Assembly (NCBI GenBank): GCA_963663245.1
Contig: OY760143.1
Location: 496,001 to 560,000, forward strand
Length of the DNA stretch: 64,000 nucleotides
From: JAFGVL01 sp963663245
GTDB taxonomy: Bacteria > Bacteroidota > Bacteroidia > Bacteroidales > Paludibacteraceae
Direction of reading: 5' to 3'
The translations under genes were made by a program, and so were the position numbers. Positions 16,344-23,728 of the stretch are shown here, one piece after another. Position 1 is the stretch's first letter; each line of letters opens with the position of its first letter. The notes beneath the pieces are model-generated. The model ran no database searches. It saw only the letters and a list, made by a program, of their open reading frames with translations, and was not told the origin of the DNA.

Positions 16344-19053
16344 ATTGTATATACCTCAACTCAACCCGTCTATTTTTTGCTCTGCCCGATTCTGTTTTAT
16401 TGTCTGCAATAGCTTTTGTTTTTCCATACCCTTTTGCTATTAGCATATTAGTATCACACCCAGCAGCTATTAGAAATTCTTTTACTGCCTTAGCTCTTTG
16501 TTCCGATAAAAGCTGGTTTTTTTGATTGTCTCCAATATTATCAGTGTGCCCACTAATTTCTACCTTTAGCTTATTTTTATTAATAATTCTGGCAACTCTT
16601 CGCAATTCTGGTTTTGAATAAGATAGCAGTTCGCTTTCAGAAGAATTAAAGAATAAATTCGTAATTGCTACTGCCGTTCCTTGTTTTATCATATCATCCA
16701 TCGCTATCATGTCTATATCTTTTTGTATGCTGATGGCTTTGTTGTAATCGCGCAAATCGATATTGTCGGAGGCAGGGTAATAAGTATCCTCTTCTACATA
16801 ATATCCATACATTTTTCCTAGAGGCAAAACAATAAAGAAACTGCCATCAGAAGGGTCGCTTTGAGACGTTCCTATCACTTCTCCTGTAACTAAATCTTCC
16901 CAGTAGATAGTAGCAGAAATTCCCTTTTTATGTTTGTTGCTTAGCTTGCCCGATATAGTAGCTACAAAATTAGGACGCATCGAATTGGGCAGACTAACAT
17001 AAAAGATATCGTTGCTATTTTCTCCTGATGGACCTTTTGCAAAATAGGCCTTTTCACCGTCGGTAGATATTTTATAGCCCCAGTCGTTATCAATGCTGTT
17101 TATCTCTTTTCCAAGATTGATAGGTTCGCTCCAGCAGTTCCAACAAGTATCAGATAAACGGGTGCTTTTATATACATCTAATAAGCCTAGTCCACCATGG
17201 CCGTCAGAACTAAAATACAAAGTTTTCATGTCAGGATGTAAGAAAGGCATTCGGTCGCCATATTTTGTGTTAATAGTTGTTCCTAAGTTTATAGGAGTGC
17301 CCCAATTATTGTCCTCGTCTAATACAGAAATGTATATGTCCGAAGGATAATTTTTAGCCCCATGGTAAGGAATACTATGGTTAATGTTTAAGCCATTTTT
17401 ATAAGTGGAAGAAAATAACAATGCCTTTCCATCACTTGTAATCATAGCATCTGCTTGCCATCTGCCTTGGTTAATAATAGGAGGAAATGCTTTCGGTAAA
17501 TTCCATCCCTGTGCAGTTTTAACAGTATAGCTTAGTTTTCCCGATTTAAATAAAATCATTTTGTTACCATCGGCAGAGATGCTCATTGGAGCATCGTTAG
17601 AGTTAGGGAAGGATAGTTCTTTAATCAATTGAGTTTTTCCCCATCCATTGGCTGTTTTTTCTGCACGATAGATATCTTCCAATCCTACACCATCTAGTCG
17701 ATTAATACCGCAGAAATAAAGTAATTTGTCATCGGCAGATATTACTGGCACATATTCGCCCATACTGGTATTTATTCCTTTCCCAAGGTCGTAAATTTGT
17801 ACTGTGTTATCCCAGTTCTTTTTTAATATATCTTTTAGCTGTTTAATTTTTTTATTCTCCTTTTCAAAATGTACTTCATACTTCTTTATACTATCCAATG
17901 CAGCTGTCCAGTTTCTTCTTTTTATATTATTGCTAATAATACGTTGTAAGGTAACATAGCGTCTTTCAGTAGAAGCTTCAGACTTTATATAGCGTGTGTA
18001 TAAATCGTACAAGTTTACATTGTAAGGTTTTTCTAAACTTAGGGTGTCTCCTAATGCAGCCCATCGGTAACTGCTTGCTTTCAACTTGTCGAACAAGGCA
18101 GGCTTCTCTGAACCAAAAAAGAGATCCAATGTGCTCGTTTCACCATCTTCTGTGTAGATGTCGTAATAAGCCATAAATGCTTTTTCTCTCCTTTCACCTG
18201 TGTAATAAGCAATGCAATACTCCAAAATATCTAAATTGCGATTGCGTATGCCTATAGCCAGTATACTATCCAAAGCAGCATCAACTCCTTTGTCTTGTGG
18301 GTGCTCTTCGATAAGACGCTTGTAGGCATACCAACTATCAGCATCGGTAAGGGCAAGGTATTGTAAGTTTTTATACGCTTTCATCGCATCTTTGTAATAC
18401 TTGCTGTTAGGGTATTTTTCAATATAGTCTTTAAATTCCAGTTTGTTAGCACTTCTTTTTGCTAAAGCATATTCAATATGGTGTATTTTTTTTTGAGCTA
18501 GTTCTGTAATCTCAGAAGCTTCGTGTGTAGCAATAAATTTCTCGTAGCAAGGCGTACAGTTCGATTCGCTTATTATTGTATAATCAACCATATCCCTTTT
18601 TACTTTTGCTCTAAGTGTGTAGCTCTCGGGTGCATTGGGGTAGTAATCAAGAAAATGCGTATAGGCCTCTTTTGTGTTGACTGCTACCGTTGCATCCATG
18701 GCGGCTTTGTAAACCTTGCTTATGGTGCTTTTGATTTTTGATTTGCTAATCTTAATCTTTCGTAAGGCAGCTAATTCTTTTTTGTCTTTTATTGCCGTAT
18801 ACAACTCCTGGGTAATTAATATATAACGATATGCTGAATCGGGTTCAAAGCCCTCGTGTTTTTTTTGAATTAGTAAATTCGCTCTGCCAAAATTTGCATT
18901 GATATCCGCAGGATTTTCCAGCAACAGCTTGCTTGTTTTTTTATCAACGCTTGTATAGCGCTCTTTTTTAATTTGTTCTAGAAATTTATTTTGACTCCAC
19001 GAAATGGAAGTAGAAAGTAGCAGTAAGAGAAGTATGGTGAATATTTTTTGCAT
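16342..19053 (-). CDS. Large OmpA-family envelope protein with TPR-like, PD40 and CRD-like domains
   Basis: A 903-residue exported protein. A signal peptide (about 1-20, ending SWSQ) has no lipobox Cys. A long helical TPR-like region (about 20-400) is followed by PD40/WD40-like repeats (about 420-650; motifs such as SADGNKMILF and HPDMKTLYFSSDG), a carboxypeptidase-regulatory-like beta domain (about 690-770) and an OmpA domain (about 800-903) with a peptidoglycan-binding SGHTDNIG motif. The order TPR, propeller, CRD, OmpA is that of T9SS component PorE, but PorE is a lipoprotein, so this may be a paralogue tethering the envelope to peptidoglycan. Confidence 0.8.
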   Translation of the reverse strand: MQKIFTILLLLLLSTSISWSQNKFLEQIKKERYTSVDKKTSKLLLENPADINANFGRANLLIQKKHEGFEPDSAYRYILITQELYTAIKDKKELAALRKIKISKSKIKSTISKVYKAAMDATVAVNTKEAYTHFLDYYPNAPESYTLRAKVKRDMVDYTIISESNCTPCYEKFIATHEASEITELAQKKIHHIEYALAKRSANKLEFKDYIEKYPNSKYYKDAMKAYKNLQYLALTDADSWYAYKRLIEEHPQDKGVDAALDSILAIGIRNRNLDILEYCIAYYTGERREKAFMAYYDIYTEDGETSTLDLFFGSEKPALFDKLKASSYRWAALGDTLSLEKPYNVNLYDLYTRYIKSEASTERRYVTLQRIISNNIKRRNWTAALDSIKKYEVHFEKENKKIKQLKDILKKNWDNTVQIYDLGKGINTSMGEYVPVISADDKLLYFCGINRLDGVGLEDIYRAEKTANGWGKTQLIKELSFPNSNDAPMSISADGNKMILFKSGKLSYTVKTAQGWNLPKAFPPIINQGRWQADAMITSDGKALLFSSTYKNGLNINHSIPYHGAKNYPSDIYISVLDEDNNWGTPINLGTTINTKYGDRMPFLHPDMKTLYFSSDGHGGLGLLDVYKSTRLSDTCWNCWSEPINLGKEINSIDNDWGYKISTDGEKAYFAKGPSGENSNDIFYVSLPNSMRPNFVATISGKLSNKHKKGISATIYWEDLVTGEVIGTSQSDPSDGSFFIVLPLGKMYGYYVEEDTYYPASDNIDLRDYNKAISIQKDIDMIAMDDMIKQGTAVAITNLFFNSSESELLSYSKPELRRVARIINKNKLKVEISGHTDNIGDNQKNQLLSEQRAKAVKEFLIAAGCDTNMLIAKGYGKTKAIADNKTESGRAKNRRVELRYIQ

Positions 19054-19093
19054 AGTAATTTAGTCTTTTGCTGTATCTATCAATAATAATGCA

Positions 19094-19109
19094 AGTGTAA
19101 GCTTACACT
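19094..19109. promoter_or_regulatory. Perfect 16-bp palindrome, operator candidate
   Basis: AGTGTAAGCTTACACT is fully self-complementary. On the minus strand it begins about four bases after the -7-like TAACTTTA, so it covers the predicted transcription start of the OmpA-family gene. Confidence 0.5.
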
Positions 19110-19112
19110 CGC

Positions 19113-19120
19113 TAAAGTTA
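19113..19120 (-). promoter_or_regulatory. Possible -7 element (TAACTTTA) for the OmpA-family gene
   Basis: A one-base variant of TAnnTTTG on the minus strand, 59 bases before the start, in the same TAACTTTAGCG context as in front of uvrA. Confidence 0.35.
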
Positions 19121-19284
19121 GTTAATTCTGAGAAATCGAAAAGTTCTAATTTTTGTGGTAGAATTAGAATGATTAATATCTGATTTCTCGTAAGAGCCTT
19201 TTGTTAGGTAGTAAAAAACCATTTATTTAGTTTTTTTTGACTAAGAATATTTACATTTGTGGGATAAAATAATTCTTAAAAACA

Positions 19285-19313
19285 TGTCACCTTTTAGTAA
19301 AATGTCGTCTTAC
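19285..19313 (+). promoter_or_regulatory. ECF-sigma-like promoter (TGTCACC-N14-CGTCTTAC)
   Basis: TGTCACC at 19285-19291 and CGTCTTAC at 19306-19313, spacer 14, are identical in both boxes to the element at 15525. The lipoprotein start at 19379 is 65 bases downstream. Confidence 0.6.
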
Positions 19314-19378
19314 TAATAACGAATAATATTTACCTGGTATCTAGGTTGGATACTAAATTAGTTAAAAACAAAACACCC

Positions 19379-20431
19379 ATGAAAAAGCTACTAAGACTAT
19401 TTTTTGCCTTTTTTTTATTGTCAATCACTATTGTAAGTTGTAAGGAAGATGATGAGCCAGCTTTGCCAGATGAGCTAACTGCTGGAGATGCAACAGTCCA
19501 TATAGCTTTATATGAAGAAGATGCAGCCTTAATAGCAACTCTTAAATATTGGAAAAATGGTGTTGTAACGAATATAACTGACGGAACAAATGATGCTTTC
19601 CCAACGTCAATTTTTGTAACTGCAGGAGATGTGTATATTACAGGAAGAGAATTTATGGGAGGAGAATATGTTGCTAAGTATTGGAAAAACGGTGTAGCAA
19701 CAAGATTAACCGATGGGAATTATTATGCAACAGCATCAGATATTTATGTGTATGGTAGTGATGTTCACGTATTAGGTTGTGAAGAAAATAGTGCTGGCAA
19801 CAGGGTTATTAAATATTGGAAAAATGGGGTAGAGACTAGTATCACTGATGGCGTAAATGATGCTTATGCTCCTCATATGTTTGTTTCAGGCAACGACGTG
19901 TATATTGTTGGGTATGAATATGACGCTAGCTATATTTCTATTGCTAAATATTGGAAAAATGGCGTGCCTGTTAACTTGTCTGACGGAACAACAGATGAAC
20001 TAGCATCCAGCATATTTGTGTCTGGTAATGATATTTACGTCTCTGGAGTGGAGTTGAATGGATTTGATTTTGAAAAAGCTAAATATTGGAAAAATGGCGT
20101 AGCTGTTACCTTATTAGATGGAACAAATAAAGCTATGGCAGGAAAAATTCTTCTTGCTGGCAGTGATATATATGTGTCTGGTGTCGTAGAGAGTAATAGT
20201 GGAGTTTCTATTGCCAACTATTGGAAAAATGGCGTGTCAACAAATTTAACCGACGGTACCACAAAGGCTGGTGTTGTAGCCATGTCTATGCTAGGCAGTG
20301 ATGTATACTTATCTGGTTCTGAGGAAAATAGTACTGGGATTGAAATTGCTAAGTATTGGAAAAACGGCGTGGCTGTTAGCTTAACAGATGGTACGAAAAA
20401 TTGTGCTGCTGTAGCTATGTTTGTAGAATAA
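19379..20431 (+). CDS. Lipoprotein with seven 45-residue KYWKNGV repeats
   Basis: A 350-residue predicted lipoprotein: lipobox IVSC followed by KEDDEP. The rest is made of seven repeats, each opening with K/N-YWKNGV, then a DGT turn and a D-V/I-Y-V-x-G strand. The repeat starts (19544, 19676, 19811, 19946, 20081, 20216, 20351) are 132 bases apart once and then exactly 135 apart five times. Seven beta-rich units suggest a seven-bladed propeller; this is inferred. I prefer the ATG at 19379 over one 33 bases upstream because the signal sequence then starts MKKLLRLFF. Function unknown; a surface binding role is possible. Confidence 0.75.
   Translation: MKKLLRLFFAFFLLSITIVSCKEDDEPALPDELTAGDATVHIALYEEDAALIATLKYWKNGVVTNITDGTNDAFPTSIFVTAGDVYITGREFMGGEYVAKYWKNGVATRLTDGNYYATASDIYVYGSDVHVLGCEENSAGNRVIKYWKNGVETSITDGVNDAYAPHMFVSGNDVYIVGYEYDASYISIAKYWKNGVPVNLSDGTTDELASSIFVSGNDIYVSGVELNGFDFEKAKYWKNGVAVTLLDGTNKAMAGKILLAGSDIYVSGVVESNSGVSIANYWKNGVSTNLTDGTTKAGVVAMSMLGSDVYLSGSEENSTGIEIAKYWKNGVAVSLTDGTKNCAAVAMFVE
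19544..20428 (+). repeat. Seven tandem 135-bp coding repeats
   Basis: Near-identical AAATATTGGAAAAATGGCGT-type blocks recur every 135 bases within the lipoprotein gene (first interval 132). The low divergence at DNA level suggests recent expansion or ongoing homogenisation. Confidence 0.85.
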
Positions 20432-20442
20432 AAACACAAACG

Positions 20443-20475
20443 AATATATATAAAAGGGCAGGTGTATTACCTGCT
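20443..20475 (+). repeat. Decayed copy of the terminator at 22798-22831
   Basis: An AATATATATAA...GGGCAGGTG...ACCTGC block after the repeat lipoprotein matches the block after the lipoprotein at 21661, but here the lower stem and T run are lost. Only a 6-bp stem (GCAGGT/ACCTGC) remains. Confidence 0.55.
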
Positions 20476-20580
20476 ACCGAGTAATTCTATCGCGTGTTTG
20501 TAGCTAAGCCAGTAGTAATATAAGTGTTGCCAGACGATACAAATCGTGGGGGAGCGAAGTTAAATTATAACTAAGTTAAT

Positions 20581-21516
20581 ATGAAAAACCATTTTTTAAT
20601 CTCAATCTGTTTTGTTTTCTTCTTGCAGATATCACTGTATGGAGAGGATATTTATCCTATTGGAGATTTTTTGTTTGAAGATACCTTATCATTCAATCCA
20701 TTACATTCATTAATTACTACTGGTCCAAATGGTATTTGGGAAATAGGAGTGCCCTCTAAAACAGGAATGTATGATAGCTATGATGATTCAGCGGCTATAG
20801 TTACAAAGCTAAATGATATTTATCCTGTAGATTCGACTGATTATTTTGATATAAGAATTAATTATTTTCAATTAATGTGGGGTGGGGCTGTTTTATCTTT
20901 TTGGCATAAATATGATACCGATTCCTTAAAAGATGGTGGTGTTATAGAAATAAGTCAAGATGGAGGAGGTAGTTGGAAAAATATTTCTGATTCTGATTTT
21001 TATGTCCACCATGCTTATAATGGCTTGTATAATCAAAACGACACTATTCTTGGAGGAATACCAGCTTTTACAGGAAATTCGCAAGGGTGGAAAAAAATTG
21101 AATTATACTGGCATTGGTTAATGATAACCTCTACAAGAGCTGCTTCTGTTGATGATACTTTTGTTGTTCGGTTTAGATTTAAAAGTGCAAATAATTCTAT
21201 ACCTAAAGGAGGTTGGGAACTGAGTCATTTTAGATTAAAAGTTTATAGTATTGCTGGAGATGTGAAAAATAGCAAGATAAATAAAGTCACTATTTTTCCA
21301 AATCCTTGCTCTGATAATGTACAAGTTAATGTTGCAGATTTTACTTCGTCTTGCAGATTTAGATTGTATAATTCGAATGGAATTATGGTGCTAGATATAC
21401 CGCTTAGAAGTAATAAACAGGAGATTAATTTGAAGGGGCTAGTTGATGGAGTTTATTTGTATTCAATAAGTGAAGAAAAACTAATTATGAGAACTGGTCA
21501 GCTTATTAAGAAATAA
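20581..21516 (+). CDS. Secreted protein with T9SS type A sorting domain
   Basis: A 311-residue protein. A signal peptide covers about 1-22. The middle (about 25-230) is beta-rich and looks like a carbohydrate-binding or jelly-roll-like module (for example SFWHKYDTDSLKDGGVIEIS). The last 75 or so residues form a T9SS type A C-terminal domain: IFPNPCSDNVQV, then GVYLYSI near the end. It should cross the outer membrane by T9SS and be released or anchored on the surface. No catalytic motif is recognised. It sits between two lipoprotein genes on the same strand, without close coupling. Confidence 0.75.
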   Translation: MKNHFLISICFVFFLQISLYGEDIYPIGDFLFEDTLSFNPLHSLITTGPNGIWEIGVPSKTGMYDSYDDSAAIVTKLNDIYPVDSTDYFDIRINYFQLMWGGAVLSFWHKYDTDSLKDGGVIEISQDGGGSWKNISDSDFYVHHAYNGLYNQNDTILGGIPAFTGNSQGWKKIELYWHWLMITSTRAASVDDTFVVRFRFKSANNSIPKGGWELSHFRLKVYSIAGDVKNSKINKVTIFPNPCSDNVQVNVADFTSSCRFRLYNSNGIMVLDIPLRSNKQEINLKGLVDGVYLYSISEEKLIMRTGQLIKK

Positions 21517-21590
21517 GTTTTAAGTGCTACTCGATCTTTTGGCTCTTCATAGCTTTAAAACAAAAGCTATGATTGCAGCATAAAAAACCA

Positions 21591-21628
21591 ACAAATTTGT
21601 ATTTCTGTTAAATATTATACAAATTTGT
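21591..21628. promoter_or_regulatory. Paired ACAAATTTGT palindromes upstream of a lipoprotein gene
   Basis: The perfect 10-bp palindrome ACAAATTTGT occurs at 21591-21600 and again at 21619-21628, 18 bases apart and 33 bases before the gene. Two spaced palindromes suggest an operator for a dimeric regulator. Confidence 0.4.
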
Positions 21629-21660
21629 GCTTTAAATAATTAAATAAACTAGTTGAAATT

Positions 21661-22743
21661 ATGAAAAGTAAATTATTATTAGGTTTAGGAATAATCGCAT
21701 TATTGTGCTGTTTTTCTTGTTCAGAAGATTCTGATTCTGTGCCTACAGAAACAGGGTCTAATGTGATAGAGGTAACTGCTGATATTGACGCTCCAACAAC
21801 ATGGTTGGATGGTAAGGTGTATCTTATTAAGAAGAATGATTTTTATGTAAACAACACCTTAACTATTGAAGCGGGAGTTGTTGTTAAGTTTCATCCTGAT
21901 TATGACTATATTGTGTTAGGAGGAACGGGAACAATAGTAGCAAATGGAACTCTCGACAAGCATATTGTTTTTACATCTTACAAAGATGATGCGCATGGTG
22001 GAGATACAAATGGTGACGGAACGGCAACATCTCCAGCTAGTAAAGACTGGTCTAATATAAATACAAATGCTTTAAATGGTTCGTCGTTTAACTATTGTGA
22101 GTTTTTATATGGGGGAAATGGAACGTATACCAATACCTTAGAAATTTATAGTAGTGTAGCCAGTGTTACCAATTGTCTTTTTGCACATAATGATGGTAGT
22201 GATGGCTCTATGGATTTTGGAGCTTTAGATTGTAGTGCAGCTTTAGCTGGAACAGTAGTTCAGAATAACATCTTTTATGATAATATTCGTCCACTAAGTA
22301 TTAGTACTGCATTTAGTTTAGACAATTCAAATGTATTCCATAATCCTGCTGATGCAAACAGTACGAATGCCTACAATTATATTTATGTAGAGTCTATTAA
22401 TGAGATTGTTTCTAATATTTCTTGGTCAGAAACAGAAGTGCCTTATATCATTGATGATAATGATTTATGGATTATGAGCACCTACAGCTTGACGCTAGCA
22501 AATGATGTAGTTTTAAAGTTTACACCATCTTCTGAAATTGTTTGTGCAAATGGCGCTTCTAATATCATTAACTATAATGGAACAGGGGTGTATTTTACTT
22601 CTTTTAAGGACGATTCACGTGGCGGGGATTCAAATGCAGATGTTACAGCAACATCTCCTGCAAACGGTGATTGGGAAGGTCTTTATAGTGATGCTAGTTC
22701 GTCTTATTTTTCTTGGACAAATATCCTTTACGATAATCATTAA
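21661..22743 (+). CDS. Lipoprotein with beta-helix-like repeats, possibly C-terminally truncated
   Basis: A 360-residue predicted lipoprotein (lipobox around CFSC, then SEDSDS). It carries two copies of a module with GTIxxNGT, an FTSxKDD block and GGDxNxDxTATSPAxxDW, near residues 95-125 and 305-335. The first copy is followed by a long parallel-beta-helix-like stretch; the second ends 20 residues later at ILYDNH, as if cut short. The same module type appears in the giant T9SS protein at 26921-30412. Function unknown; related repeats occur in surface beta-helix proteins. Confidence 0.7.
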   Translation: MKSKLLLGLGIIALLCCFSCSEDSDSVPTETGSNVIEVTADIDAPTTWLDGKVYLIKKNDFYVNNTLTIEAGVVVKFHPDYDYIVLGGTGTIVANGTLDKHIVFTSYKDDAHGGDTNGDGTATSPASKDWSNINTNALNGSSFNYCEFLYGGNGTYTNTLEIYSSVASVTNCLFAHNDGSDGSMDFGALDCSAALAGTVVQNNIFYDNIRPLSISTAFSLDNSNVFHNPADANSTNAYNYIYVESINEIVSNISWSETEVPYIIDDNDLWIMSTYSLTLANDVVLKFTPSSEIVCANGASNIINYNGTGVYFTSFKDDSRGGDSNADVTATSPANGDWEGLYSDASSSYFSWTNILYDNH

Positions 22744-22807
22744 AGAATACTGGCGTTCTAGTTTTTAAGCTATTTTTGATTAGAATATTAAAAACCCAAT
22801 ATATATA

Positions 22808-22834
22808 AGGGCAGGTGATACACCTGCCCTTTTT
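22808..22834 (+). terminator. Rho-independent terminator
   Basis: A perfect 10-bp GC-rich stem (22808-22817 with 22821-22830) with a 3-nt loop and a T run. Confidence 0.85.
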
Positions 22835-22988
22835 CTATGCAAGACACTCTGATATTTGCAAATGAAACTTAACTGGGGTAATTATTCTCTCCCCAAAATC
22901 ACTATTTGATATTTGTCAAAGGAATCCAATTCGGAAGCCCGTTTCTTTGTGTCATAATTCTTTTACAACTCAGAAAAACAAAAAGAGT

Positions 22989-23687
22989 ATGAAAACAATG
23001 ACAACTAAAAGTGGCTACCAAATTATCCCTATCCTATCTGGAAGAAGCAATGTTTGCTTACTGTCTAATGCCACTACTAATATCTTAATAGATACGGGCG
23101 TAAGAAGAGATTGGAAAAAGTTGCATAAGAAACTTAATCGATTAAAAGTAAATACTATCGATTATTTAATTCTTACGCATACTCATTTCGATCATGTGGG
23201 AAATGCTAAAAGGATAAAGGATATTTACAATGCTCAGGTAATTGTGCAACAAAACGGAATTGATTATTTGGCAAAGGGCGATAATATAGTGCCTAAAGGA
23301 ACCAATATGTTTGTAAAAGCACTAACAGACCTATTTGCTAAAACTGTTTGTGAGAAATGGACCTACGAGCCTTGCGATTGTGATATTAAGGTAGGTGAAT
23401 ATATGCATTTGAGGAAGTTGGGTTTTAACGCCTATCTCACTAGTACAATAGGGCACTCGCCAGATTCTATGTGTTTAGTGATAGACGATGAGGTGTCTAT
23501 TGTAGGAGATATTATGTTTGGACTATTTAAAGGAACAATCATGAGCCCTTTTGGAGCCAACATTCAACACATTATACGAAACTGGGGCTTGTTGTTAGAT
23601 ACTGCCAGCATGATATTTATTCCAGGACACGGATTAGCCATTGATAGACTAACAGTACAAAGAGAATACAATAGAAGATTAAAATAA
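22989..23687 (+). CDS. Metallo-beta-lactamase-fold hydrolase
   Basis: A 232-residue MBL-fold protein. The metal motif THTHFDHVG (HxHxDH) is intact, followed by a His in TIGHSPDS, an Asp in VGDIMF and a late His in IPGHG, giving a complete dinuclear site. It is cytoplasmic (no signal peptide). I chose the ATG at 22989; an upstream ATG at 22947 adds 14 polar residues with no family match. It opens a run of four closely spaced genes with a radical SAM enzyme, an E2-like acyltransferase and a lipoprotein. The substrate is unknown; a thioester or ester is plausible given its partners. Confidence 0.82.
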   Translation: MKTMTTKSGYQIIPILSGRSNVCLLSNATTNILIDTGVRRDWKKLHKKLNRLKVNTIDYLILTHTHFDHVGNAKRIKDIYNAQVIVQQNGIDYLAKGDNIVPKGTNMFVKALTDLFAKTVCEKWTYEPCDCDIKVGEYMHLRKLGFNAYLTSTIGHSPDSMCLVIDDEVSIVGDIMFGLFKGTIMSPFGANIQHIIRNWGLLLDTASMIFIPGHGLAIDRLTVQREYNRRLK

Positions 23688-23728
23688 TTAAGAAATACAA
23701 CATACAATTTTTATAAAAACTAACTATT

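Larger units (their letters stand above)
19054..19378. other. Divergent regulatory region between the OmpA-family gene and the repeat lipoprotein
   Basis: A 325-base gap with no gene. It holds a minus-strand -7-like TAACTTTA (19113-19120), a perfect 16-bp palindrome (19094-19109) and a plus-strand ECF-like promoter (19285-19313). The remainder is AT-rich without visible structure. Confidence 0.6.

Noticed and set aside
16304..16525. Open frame on the plus strand after the lipoprotein terminator
   Set aside because: It lies wholly over the OmpA domain of the minus-strand gene and shows only shadow coding.
19544..20428. Evenly spaced 135-bp repeats that could suggest a CRISPR array
   Set aside because: The repeats are in frame inside one lipoprotein gene, with no unique spacers between short repeats and no cas genes.
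22538..22768. A second open frame overlapping the end of the beta-helix lipoprotein gene
   Set aside because: It lies in another frame over the conserved GGDxN module and shows no signal or domain; it is a shadow.
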